Source of the DNA: Clostridia bacterium
Lineage (GTDB): Bacteria > Bacillota > Clostridia > Lachnospirales > Lachnospiraceae
Reading direction: 5' to 3'
DNA: 29,781 bases
NCBI GenBank assembly: GCA_026000945.1
Contig: BNZI01000010.1
Location: 1 to 29,781, forward strand
Below the pieces are notes generated by a model, which made no database searches, had not been told where the DNA came from, and saw only the letters and a list, made by a program, of their open reading frames with translations. This document shows, one piece after another, positions 23,393-29,781 of the stretch; positions within the stretch are counted from its first letter, which is position 1, and each line of letters starts with the position of its first letter. Position numbers and translations under genes: made by a program.

Positions 23393-24070
23393 TTGAATAA
23401 AATACTTGTCGTTGACGATGATGTGAATATTCGCAAGCTTATCTGCCGAATATTGACTGATGCAGGCTTTGCAGTTTGTGAAGCTAGCGATGGAAATGAC
23501 GCTTTGGAAAAATTTTATATAAACGATATTAGTGTATGTGTCGTAGATATCATGATGCCGAATATGGATGGTTTCGAGTTTTGCCGCAATATTCGTAGTG
23601 AAAACCAGGATATTCCTTTGCTTATGCTTACGGCTAAAACGGGAATCAGTCAAAAGAAAGAGGGATTTGGTGCCGGCGCAGATGATTATTTGACGAAACC
23701 CTTTGACGCTGAGGAATTGATTCTGCGCATTAGGGCATTGCTTAAACGTTATCAAATTATTTCGGCGCAAACGCTGACAGTAGGTGAACTTACGATTGAT
23801 CGTGAGAGTCATACAGTAACAGCGGACGGTGTTCGCTCGGATATTCCGATGAAGGAATTTGAAGTGCTTTTCAAGTTGGCGAACACACCTGGTAAAACGT
23901 TCTCACGCAATCAGTTAATAGAGGACATATGTGGTTACGATTTTGAGGGTAACGAGCGCACGGTTGATGTACATATTAATCGCTTGCGTGAGAGATTTCC
24001 GTCAGAGAAATACGGTTTTCGGATTAAGGCTATCCGTAGTTTGGGGTATCGCTTGGAGGTGCTGTCTTGA
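23393..24070 (+). CDS. OmpR/VanR-family response regulator
   Basis: I choose TTG 23393 (225 residues) because GGGGGTG lies 6-7 bases upstream and the receiver domain begins here with KILVVDDD; the in-frame ATG 23333 would add 20 residues unlike the family and has no good site. The receiver contains the acidic pocket D8-D9-D10, the phospho-acceptor D52 in VVDIMMPNMDG, T in LMLTAKT and the conserved Lys in YLTKPF. The C-terminal half is a winged helix (LTVGELTIDRESHTV ... FEVLFKLANTPGKTFSRNQLIEDICG ... TVDVHINRLRERF). It overlaps the kinase gene by four bases (TTGA). Paired 11-bp repeats in two downstream promoters (25107 and 26824) are its probable targets. Confidence 0.92.
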   Translation: MNKILVVDDDVNIRKLICRILTDAGFAVCEASDGNDALEKFYINDISVCVVDIMMPNMDGFEFCRNIRSENQDIPLLMLTAKTGISQKKEGFGAGADDYLTKPFDAEELILRIRALLKRYQIISAQTLTVGELTIDRESHTVTADGVRSDIPMKEFEVLFKLANTPGKTFSRNQLIEDICGYDFEGNERTVDVHINRLRERFPSEKYGFRIKAIRSLGYRLEVLS

Positions 24071-25086
24071 AAAAGAATAAGCTGCGTAATTTGTTTCGAG
24101 GAGTGTTTATGTTTTTTGTAGTCGGTATTGCTTGCGTCGTAAGCCGTGTTCTTGCCGTATTCATTTTCAAGGGAATGGGGACATCAAATGATTTGATTCA
24201 ATATTTGGTGTCAGTCTCCATTTTCTTTTTTTTTCTTTGGTTGCTGTTTCAACTAAAACCTGAAGATAACGAAGATTATGTCACTAGCATTTTTGATACA
24301 TTGAGGAATGTTTCACAGGGCAACTTCAATGTTTTGATTGAGCAGAACAAGGGTAGCCGCTTTGATGAATTGGCTGTTAGAATTAACGAGATGGCGAAAG
24401 AACTCGGCTCAATGGAACGTTTACGGCAGGATTTCATCTCCAATATATCCCATGAATTTCAATCGCCATTAACGTCCATAATCGGATATGCCACACTTTT
24501 GCGTAAAAACGGAGCGACGTCACAGCAGATAGAATATGCCACCATTATTGAGGAAGAAAGCAAGAGATTGTCTAAGCTGGCGGATAATCTCTTGTTACTT
24601 TCTGCACTCGAAACAGATGCAGCTCCAATGGAAAAGACCGTTTATCGACTAGATAGGCAGCTTGAAAATGTGATACTTCTACTTGAACCCCAATGGTCAG
24701 CAAAAAACATTGAACCAGAAACTGACTTGCACAAGATAGAAGTTCTTGGTAACGAGGACTTGCTGAAGCAGGTGTGGATTAACCTATTGGTTAACGCAAT
24801 CAAATTCACGCCTGAAAGCGGTGAAATTCAGGTATCAGTGAAATCGGGTGAAGGCAGTATTGAGTGCCACATTGCCGACAGTGGTATCGGTATAGCTCCC
24901 ACCGACCAGATGCGAATCTTTGAGAGATTTTATAAAGTAGACAAAGCACGTGACCGCTCAATTGGCGGAAATGGCTTGGGATTATCGCTTGTAAAAAAAA
25001 TTGTGGAGCTGCACGGTGGAAATATAACGGTTGAAAGTGTACTCGGCCGGAGAACGATATTTATCGTTACATTGCCTTCAAAATGA
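24067..25086 (+). CDS. VanS-like sensor histidine kinase
   Basis: 339 residues from TTG 24067, overlapping the regulator stop. Two hydrophobic segments at the start (about 11-37 and 45-65) are separated by only a few residues, so there is almost no outside sensor domain: it probably senses the membrane or an interacting protein. A HAMP-like linker follows, then the H-box FISNISHEFQSPLTSI with phospho-acceptor H129, the N-box NLLVNAIKFTPESG, G1 DSGIGIAP, the F-box FERFYKVDKAR and G2 GGNGLGLSLVKKIVELHGG. All kinase motifs are intact. It phosphorylates the regulator encoded just upstream. The neighbouring amidohydrolase and ABC exporter suggest a drug or peptide-antibiotic response, by inference. 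Confidence 0.92.
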   Translation: MKKNKLRNLFRGVFMFFVVGIACVVSRVLAVFIFKGMGTSNDLIQYLVSVSIFFFFLWLLFQLKPEDNEDYVTSIFDTLRNVSQGNFNVLIEQNKGSRFDELAVRINEMAKELGSMERLRQDFISNISHEFQSPLTSIIGYATLLRKNGATSQQIEYATIIEEESKRLSKLADNLLLLSALETDAAPMEKTVYRLDRQLENVILLLEPQWSAKNIEPETDLHKIEVLGNEDLLKQVWINLLVNAIKFTPESGEIQVSVKSGEGSIECHIADSGIGIAPTDQMRIFERFYKVDKARDRSIGGNGLGLSLVKKIVELHGGNITVESVLGRRTIFIVTLPSK

Positions 25087-25106
25087 TTTTTTCGGTTTAC
25101 CTTACA

Positions 25107-25149
25107 TTTATCCACAATTTATCGTCAGTTTATAAATCCCTCCTATAAT
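25107..25149 (+). promoter_or_regulatory. Response-regulator-type promoter of the amidohydrolase unit
   Basis: Three TTTATC/TTTATC/TTTATA boxes start at 25107, 25118 and 25129, exactly 11 bases apart, and the -10 TATAAT is at 25144-25149. The last box starts 15 bases before the -10 and replaces a -35, the usual layout for activation by an OmpR-type regulator. The same layout occurs at 26824-26855. Confidence 0.75.
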
Positions 25150-25176
25150 GTGGTGATTACATTATAGGAGGGATTT
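25134..25176 (+). terminator. Perfect 18-bp stem-loop after the kinase gene
   Basis: AAATCCCTCCTATAATGT (25134-25151) and its exact inverse (25159-25176) form a hairpin with a 7-base loop and a short T-run, so it can end the regulator-kinase transcript. It also contains the -10 of the promoter at 25107-25149, so one element may do both jobs. Confidence 0.6.
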
Positions 25177-25186
25177 TCTTTGGAGT

Positions 25187-25294
25187 ATGGTCGGTTTTCA
25201 TTCCAATAAAAAATATGGAGAAATTGTTTGCAGTATAGCAATTTTAGCAAAGTATGTTGTTAATGTAGGGCGTATACCGTTGAAAGTTATTTAG
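25187..25294 (+). pseudogene. Short coding-like remnant in the amidohydrolase leader
   Basis: A 35-codon frame from ATG 25187 reads MVGFHSNKKYGEIVCSIAIL, continues KYVVNVGRIPLKV and stops at 25292-25294. After that the reading continues in another frame (GILVATIFNIGNHV). AGGAGGG lies 14 bases upstream. It resembles the decayed start of a small membrane protein. The rest of the gap to 25463 contains a repeat (25382-25401) and the ribosome binding site of the next gene. Confidence 0.25.
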
Positions 25295-25381
25295 GAATTT
25301 TGGTAGCTACTATTTTCAATATAGGCAACCACGTTCATTGCTGATGGATTGTTAATTGCGTACACAATAAGGAACAATAGA

Positions 25382-25401
25382 CATAATATGCTACCGTAAG
25401 T
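25382..25401. repeat. Second copy of the 20301-20320 repeat
   Basis: CATAATATGCTACCGTAAGT matches the sequence at 20301-20320 at 18 of 20 positions. It is in a gene-free leader, probably part of a decayed gene or element. Confidence 0.4.
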
Positions 25402-25463
25402 GAGAGATTAAACCATTTTGAGAAGCAAGGTATAAAACAAATCAAAATCATAAAGGAGAGAAT

Positions 25464-26795
25464 ATGATGAACCGCAAAACAGGAATGTCAAAAAGGTTGA
25501 TGAAAGTGTTATCGCTCTTGGTTTCAGGAATGTTGATAATCGGAATGATGGGTGGTTGCTCGAACAAGACAGCTAATACTGACCAAGACTTTGTTGCTAT
25601 AATCAACGCAAAAGTTTTTGACGGTGAAAGCGTAATTGATACAACAACCGTGGTAATCAAAGACGGAATAATCCACTCAGTGGGTGGAGAAATTCCCGAA
25701 GGTGCAGCCATTGTAGATGCCGCGGGTAAAACGCTTATGCCGGGATTGATTGATTCCCACACGCATACTGATATGAATGGTCTTAAAGATGCGCTAAAAT
25801 TTGGAGTGACTACAGAGCTTGAGATGAACGGTACATGGTCCGCCAATGAGCGCAAAAAAATTACAAACAGCAACAATATGGCAGATTTACGTTCCCCTGG
25901 TATGGGCATTACATCCAAAGGCGGTCATCCAAGCGAATATCAGAGTTCTAGCAACAATTTGTTGATACGCTATTTTTTTAAATTTCCCTCAGCTTCTACT
26001 CCAAAAGAGGCAATGAAACTTGTTGATCAGCGTATTAAGGAAGGCGCAGATTACATAAAAATTCTTGTTGAAAATGGCGATAATATCGGCTTTCCGGGGC
26101 TTCCTGTGTTGGACGATGCAACGCTTCAAGCCGCTATTGACGAAGCGCACCGCTTTGATAAACTGACGATTGCTCATGTAACTACTGCCGCCGAGACAGA
26201 GCGTGTCGTCGCAGCGGGGATAGACGGATTGGGACATTTGTTCTTTGACGATCAACCTTCTGATGGACTTGTTAGCGATATTGTATCTTCGGATGTTTTT
26301 GTTATACCAACTCTTGTAACACTTTCCACTGCTTTTGGCACTGACGCAGCTTGGCTTGCAAAAGATGAACGGGTAAGCTCAAAGCTCAGTAAAGAGTGGC
26401 TTGATTCATTATCTACCAGTGCGAATGTTTATCCCGAAGGTAATCTTGAGGAGGCTTATACTACTGTTATGACACTACATAATGCGGGTGTGGATATTTT
26501 GGCAGGCAGTGATGTGTCGGAACCTGTTCCCGGTCTTGGTGGACTTGCACACGGTGCCAGCCTGCATCATGAATTGCAACTATTGGTAGAGGCAGGATTT
26601 ACACCTACTGAGGCATTACGTGCAGCAACCTCTGTTCCAGCGCATCGTTTCAGCTTGGATGATCGTGGTCAGATTATTCCTGGTGCGCGTGCTGATCTTC
26701 TATTGATCGATGGTGACCCACTGATTGACATTTCTCATACACTAAACATTGATACGATATGGCGTGGAGGAATTAAACTTGAAGATATGCAATAG
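25464..26795 (+). CDS. Lipoprotein amidohydrolase (imidazolonepropionase-like)
   Basis: 443 residues, with AAAGGAG 5-8 bases before two ATGs (25464 and 25467). The start is a lipoprotein signal: basic residues, a hydrophobic core (VLSLLVSGMLIIGMM) and the lipobox MGGC with C32, so it is anchored to the outside of the membrane. The metal-dependent amidohydrolase barrel follows: an N-terminal beta-sandwich with VDAAGKTLMPGLIDSHTHTD (metal HxH), then DYIKILVENGD (Lys), LTIAHVTT (His), GIDGLGHLFFDD (His) and the final metal Asp in ILAGSDVSEPVPG. The C-terminal end, GQIIPGARADLLLIDGDPLIDI, is standard for the COG1228-type prolidase/imidazolonepropionase-like group. An extracellular amidase beside a drug-type exporter and two-component pair could inactivate a peptide or lactam compound; that is inference. 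Confidence 0.88.
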   Translation: MMNRKTGMSKRLMKVLSLLVSGMLIIGMMGGCSNKTANTDQDFVAIINAKVFDGESVIDTTTVVIKDGIIHSVGGEIPEGAAIVDAAGKTLMPGLIDSHTHTDMNGLKDALKFGVTTELEMNGTWSANERKKITNSNNMADLRSPGMGITSKGGHPSEYQSSSNNLLIRYFFKFPSASTPKEAMKLVDQRIKEGADYIKILVENGDNIGFPGLPVLDDATLQAAIDEAHRFDKLTIAHVTTAAETERVVAAGIDGLGHLFFDDQPSDGLVSDIVSSDVFVIPTLVTLSTAFGTDAAWLAKDERVSSKLSKEWLDSLSTSANVYPEGNLEEAYTTVMTLHNAGVDILAGSDVSEPVPGLGGLAHGASLHHELQLLVEAGFTPTEALRAATSVPAHRFSLDDRGQIIPGARADLLLIDGDPLIDISHTLNIDTIWRGGIKLEDMQ

Positions 26796-26823
26796 TTTAG
26801 TTTTTTGAAAATGATTTTGCCAG

Positions 26824-26855
26824 TTTATCGTTTATTTATAAAACCTATCTATAAT
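26824..26855 (+). promoter_or_regulatory. Response-regulator-type promoter of the ABC exporter
   Basis: TTTATC (26824) and TTTATA (26835) are 11 bases apart, and the -10 TATAAT is at 26850-26855. The distance from the last box to the -10 is 15 bases, the same as in the promoter at 25107-25149. Flanking bases are also alike (ATGATTTT before, TATAAA after), so the two promoters are copies of each other. Confidence 0.75.
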
Positions 26856-26884
26856 GCGAGTATAACAGTTGAGGAGGAATGATG

Positions 26885-27823
26885 ATGAAGAATATGGCTA
26901 TCGAAGCTCAAGGCTTAATCAAAGTATTTGGAAATAATCGTGCTGTTGACGGGGTAAATCTTAATATCCCAACAGGAAGCATATGTGGTGTACTCGGACC
27001 GAACGGGGCCGGGAAAACGACAACAATCAATATACTTGCTACATTGTCAAAGCCGGATGCGGGTAGCGCAAGAATTTTTGGTTATGATGTGTTAAAAGAA
27101 ACCCAGAAAGTGCGCCAGTTAATAGGATTAACAGGGCAATATGCAACGATTGACGAGAGTTTGACCGCTATGGAAAATCTCACAATTTTTGGTCGTCTGC
27201 ACGGATATTCGAGAAAAGATTCAAAGCGAAAGTCAATTGAGCTGCTTGAAGAATTCGATCTGATGGAAGCGGCGAACAAAGCTCTTTCGCAATTTTCGGG
27301 AGGAATGCGTCGGCGCCTTGATCTTGCGGCAAGTCTGTTGTCAAGTCCGCCACTTATTTTCCTTGACGAACCGACGACAGGGCTTGATCCAAGAACACGG
27401 ACTCAGATGTGGATGACAATCCGCAGTCTTGTAAAAAACGGTTCAACGGTATTGCTTACAACGCAATATCTTGACGAAGCTGACCAACTCGCCGACAATA
27501 TTGTAGTTATTGACCGAGGAAAAGTAGTTGCTAACGACACCCCAAGTGGATTGAAAAAATCGATCGGAGCTTCATCTCTACAAGTTACGGTGAAAAATCC
27601 AGATGATGTTTTGGAAGCTACGCAGATAATCGAAAATATTCTTGGTGAACATGTATTAATCACAGAAGTAGCAGATTTAACGGTGCCAATGAAAAGCACG
27701 GATAAACTAATTGATATATTGACGGCAGCGAAAAACGCCGGAATTATCTTGACAGAAATCAATGTTCGTCAGCCCTCACTTGACGAAGTGTTTTTCGCCT
27801 TGACGGGTAACGTGGATAATTAA
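26885..27823 (+). CDS. DrrA-like ABC exporter ATP-binding protein
   Basis: 312-314 residues. Three ATGs are in a row (26879, 26882, 26885); AGGAGG at 26872-26877 is best spaced for the third, so I take 26885. The ATPase motifs are complete: Walker A GPNGAGKTT, Q-loop GLTGQYATID, signature FSGGMRRRLDLA, Walker B PPLIFLDEPTTGLDP, and the switch His replaced by Gln (LLTTQYLDEADQLA). That Gln is usual for the daunorubicin DrrA group. The last 90 residues form the DrrA-type C-terminal domain (LQVTVKNPDDVLEATQ ... PSLDEVFFALTG). It powers the membrane protein encoded 15 bases downstream and is probably controlled by the two-component pair. Confidence 0.92.
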   Translation: MKNMAIEAQGLIKVFGNNRAVDGVNLNIPTGSICGVLGPNGAGKTTTINILATLSKPDAGSARIFGYDVLKETQKVRQLIGLTGQYATIDESLTAMENLTIFGRLHGYSRKDSKRKSIELLEEFDLMEAANKALSQFSGGMRRRLDLAASLLSSPPLIFLDEPTTGLDPRTRTQMWMTIRSLVKNGSTVLLTTQYLDEADQLADNIVVIDRGKVVANDTPSGLKKSIGASSLQVTVKNPDDVLEATQIIENILGEHVLITEVADLTVPMKSTDKLIDILTAAKNAGIILTEINVRQPSLDEVFFALTGNVDN

Positions 27824-27838
27824 GAAAGGAGATTCAAA

Positions 27839-28690
27839 ATGGCTAGTACATCAACAACGAACAGAGCAATGTCAGCAAATACAGCTATTGTTCCTGCAAT
27901 GGAGCGAAAGCTCAAAAATAGTGTAAGTTTTTGGACTGCGCTTCAAAACATCTTTACGTTTGCTTATCGTACCTTAATTAAGACAATACGCAATCCCGAA
28001 ACGCTAATGGATGTAACCATTATGCCCATTATGTTCACCCTGGTATTTACTTTCCTTTTTGGAAGTTCTGTTTCAGGCAGTGTTTCGGAGTATTTGCCGA
28101 TTATTATTCCGGGTATTTTAATTCAGACGTTTTTAACAAGTTGCTCAGCAGTTGGAGTTCAAATGCGGGAGGATATGGAAAAGAGCATTACAAACCGTTT
28201 TAAATCAATGCCAATTGCTCGGATTGCTCCTCTTGCCGGAGCGTTGGTAGCAGATATCTTAAGATTTACAATTGCTGGAATAGTAATCTTCACTATGGGA
28301 GAAATCCTCGGTTATAGGCCTGAAGCTGGAATATTAGCAGTAGCAGCGAGCATACTTTTTATGACTCTAATCGCCTGGTGTTTAAGTTGGTTGTTCTCAT
28401 TTGTAGCGCTCTCAGTACGGTCAGTAACTGCCGCTTCTACTACTGGAATGCTGATTATGTTCCCACTCTGCTTTCTGTCAAACGCGTTTGTTCCGGTGGA
28501 AGCATTGCCAGGCGCACTCAAATTTTTTGCTGAGCACATTAATCCAGTGTCAAAAGCCGTTTCAGCGGTTCGGCAGATCTTGAGTAGCGGTACAGTCGGT
28601 ATAGACTTCTGGATGGCATTAGCGAGCATATTCGTTGTACTTGTGATCTTTGTACCGCTGACGTTGAAGGTTTATATGCGCAAGGAGTAG
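27839..28690 (+). CDS. DrrB-like ABC-2 exporter permease
   Basis: 283 residues, with AAAGGAG 7-8 bases before the ATG and 15 bases after the ATPase gene. After a polar N-terminal tail of about 45 residues it has about six hydrophobic segments: MDVTIMPIMFTLVFTFLFG, YLPIIIPGILIQTFLTSCSA, the APLAGALVADILRFTIAGIVI region, ILAVAASILFMTLIAWCLSW, TTGMLIMFPLCFLSNAFVP and a final FVVLVIFVPLTLKVYM. The MREDMEKSITNRFKSMPIAR loop and the FVPVEALPGALKFFAEHINPVS segment are typical of ABC-2 type exporters for drugs or lipids. It would form the membrane channel with the DrrA-like subunit. The exported compound is unknown. Confidence 0.9.
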   Translation: MASTSTTNRAMSANTAIVPAMERKLKNSVSFWTALQNIFTFAYRTLIKTIRNPETLMDVTIMPIMFTLVFTFLFGSSVSGSVSEYLPIIIPGILIQTFLTSCSAVGVQMREDMEKSITNRFKSMPIARIAPLAGALVADILRFTIAGIVIFTMGEILGYRPEAGILAVAASILFMTLIAWCLSWLFSFVALSVRSVTAASTTGMLIMFPLCFLSNAFVPVEALPGALKFFAEHINPVSKAVSAVRQILSSGTVGIDFWMALASIFVVLVIFVPLTLKVYMRKE

Positions 28691-28770
28691 AGTATGATTT
28701 AGGTTTGACATGGAAATCATTTCAGGAAATAAAGCATTACAATGTATGCGCCTTACAGCGTGTTGGAAGT

Positions 28771-28793
28771 CCATAAGCTTTAGCAGCTTATGG
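28771..28793. terminator. Hairpin between convergent genes
   Basis: CCATAAGCT (28771-28779) and AGCTTATGG (28785-28793) form a perfect 9-bp stem with a 5-base loop, between the ABC permease and the oppositely directed dehydrogenase. There is no strong T-run on either side. It could end both transcripts weakly. No gene is seen in 28691-28850. Confidence 0.4.
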
Positions 28794-28850
28794 AGTATTC
28801 ACATATATTGATGGGAATATCTGTAGTAAATCAAATAGAAGAAGAAATCA

Positions 28851-29781
28851 TTAAAAATTTGAGATGCTTTTTTCCGAAAGTAAAATTTTCTCTGCTTCTG
28901 CATTCCATAATCCATTGTGTCTTGCACAACTTTCAGCAAGTCGTTTCATCAGAGGATCTGTCTTTCCTAGTTCTTTGAAATCCAAAATTGCGGTCAAAGG
29001 CATATCAATTTGCGTATAAGTAAGTTTTTTTCCGCCTGGTATTACTGGTAAGTTGGTGGTAGTGTCAATTATGCTATCAATTCCTCCTATATGGGTTACC
29101 ATGACAGATGGTCTAATTTTTTCTTTTGCAGAAAGAAGCAAAGCCTCTTTTAAATCATCCGTATTTCCTCCAGTAGTGCCCATAATGTGGGTACTGCTAT
29201 AGTGACAATTGTATAAGTTGATTTCTGAGCGAAAACCACTGTCAGACGGACCTGCAAAAAAATTCATACAGCCATCAAAAGCCAAAAGACGATCGCCTAA
29301 TTCAGCAAGTTCTTTAATGGGTGCATAGACAAAAATGTCATCATAACCTGTTCCATCACTTAAATCCATCAAGTACTGATAATCGTTTTCGATCGTTTTT
29401 GGATTGACATAGGAGAGATTTACTCCTTTTTCAGCGGCAAATTCAGGAGAAATTAACTGCTTTGCTCTGTCAATGCGAGCAGTATCTACATCTGTTACCA
29501 CAATGGCAGAGGGCTTATTTTCCACTGCCAAAGGATATTCCACAGCTCCAAGACCCATAGGACCGCAACCACCCAGAATTAAAACTTTGCCTCCCGGTTT
29601 GATTCCCATAGCATGGTTGTAGTTTTGCTTGTTTGTGTGGTAATTGGCATGATAACCGCCGATGATACAAGACATCGGTTCACCTAAGGAAGCGTCAAAA
29701 TAACTTTCTCCGTCAAAATGCAGTAGACAACCTAGCTCCATCACTTCTGGAGGAATAATACAATAAGTACAAGCCCCTCCA
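28851..29781 (-). CDS. Zinc-binding sugar/polyol dehydrogenase, SorE-like, 5' end outside window
   Basis: The frame is open to the window edge: upstream of the GTG at 29744 it continues as GGACTYCIIPPEVMELGCLL, so this is a fragment of about 310 residues and the N-terminal zinc-ligand region is missing. Visible marks of this medium-chain dehydrogenase branch are DASLGEPMSCIIGGYHANYHT, the Rossmann loop GGKVLILGGCGPMGLGAVEYPL, the NAD(P) acidic end VVTDVDTARIDRA, and C-terminal GCMNFFAGPSDSGF, HYSSTHIMGTTGGNTDD and AEKILL. These recall the L-sorbose 1-phosphate reductase-like group in Firmicutes, which links sugar or polyol uptake to phosphorylated intermediates. It is convergent with the ABC exporter and functionally unrelated to it. 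Confidence 0.85.
   Translation of the reverse strand, partial: GGACTYCIIPPEVMELGCLLHFDGESYFDASLGEPMSCIIGGYHANYHTNKQNYNHAMGIKPGGKVLILGGCGPMGLGAVEYPLAVENKPSAIVVTDVDTARIDRAKQLISPEFAAEKGVNLSYVNPKTIENDYQYLMDLSDGTGYDDIFVYAPIKELAELGDRLLAFDGCMNFFAGPSDSGFRSEINLYNCHYSSTHIMGTTGGNTDDLKEALLLSAKEKIRPSVMVTHIGGIDSIIDTTTNLPVIPGGKKLTYTQIDMPLTAILDFKELGKTDPLMKRLAESCARHNGLWNAEAEKILLSEKSISNF

Noticed and set aside
25448..25918. Minus-strand open frame of 156 codons opposite the amidohydrolase start
   Set aside because: It overlaps the lipoprotein signal and barrel start of a well supported gene; its residues are a mirror of that coding sequence.
1..29781. CRISPR array, tRNA or rRNA genes
   Set aside because: No regularly spaced identical repeats, no cloverleaf or CCA-ended tRNA-like sequence and no rRNA-like stretch was seen by eye.

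Overview
The window looks like a chromosomal segment of an AT-rich Bacillota (Firmicute). The evidence is strong AGGAGG-type ribosome binding sites, TTG and GTG starts, Firmicute-type family members at both ends (a sugar-phosphate nucleotidyltransferase tail at 2-310 and a sorbose-1-phosphate-reductase-like zinc dehydrogenase at 28851-29781), and IS200/IS605-like and MITE-like debris. I cannot name the species.

Positions 1218-20030 form an accessory island of contractile-injection-system (CIS, type VI-like) cargo. Left to right it holds: a hypothetical protein; a VgrG-type spike (1959-3359) coupled to a small unknown protein (3361-3948) and a short DUF6973-like effector (3941-4798); a probable immunity protein (4978-5496); a 1720-residue Rhs toxin with an N-terminal PAAR-like DUF4280 cap and a PD-(D/E)xK-like nuclease tip (5847-11009); its probable immunity protein, which contains an internal duplication (11112-12353); three more small genes that look like an immunity store (12544-14355); a second VgrG fused to an HNH nuclease (14616-16625) with a SUKH immunity protein (16640-17071); a decayed vgrG fragment and a broken SUKH gene (17151-17816); and a two-domain peptidoglycan hydrolase (18147-20030). 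No sheath, tube, baseplate or ATPase gene is present, so the injection machine must be encoded elsewhere or be absent. Mobile debris lies between the modules.

Positions 20402-21746 hold a minus-strand cation:proton antiporter. Its leader reads as a complete fluoride (crcB-type) riboswitch with an intrinsic terminator, behind a near-consensus promoter. Fluoride therefore probably switches this transporter on.

Positions 21933-28690 form a regulatory and efflux block that looks less AT-rich than the toxin island by eye. A MarR repressor with two operator-like repeats in its own promoter is coupled to a flavin-reductase-like protein. A VanR/VanS-like two-component pair precedes a lipoprotein amidohydrolase and a DrrAB-like ABC exporter. 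The last two transcription units have paralogous promoters carrying 11-bp-spaced TTTATC/TTTATA repeats at identical distance from a TATAAT box, so the two-component pair probably controls both.
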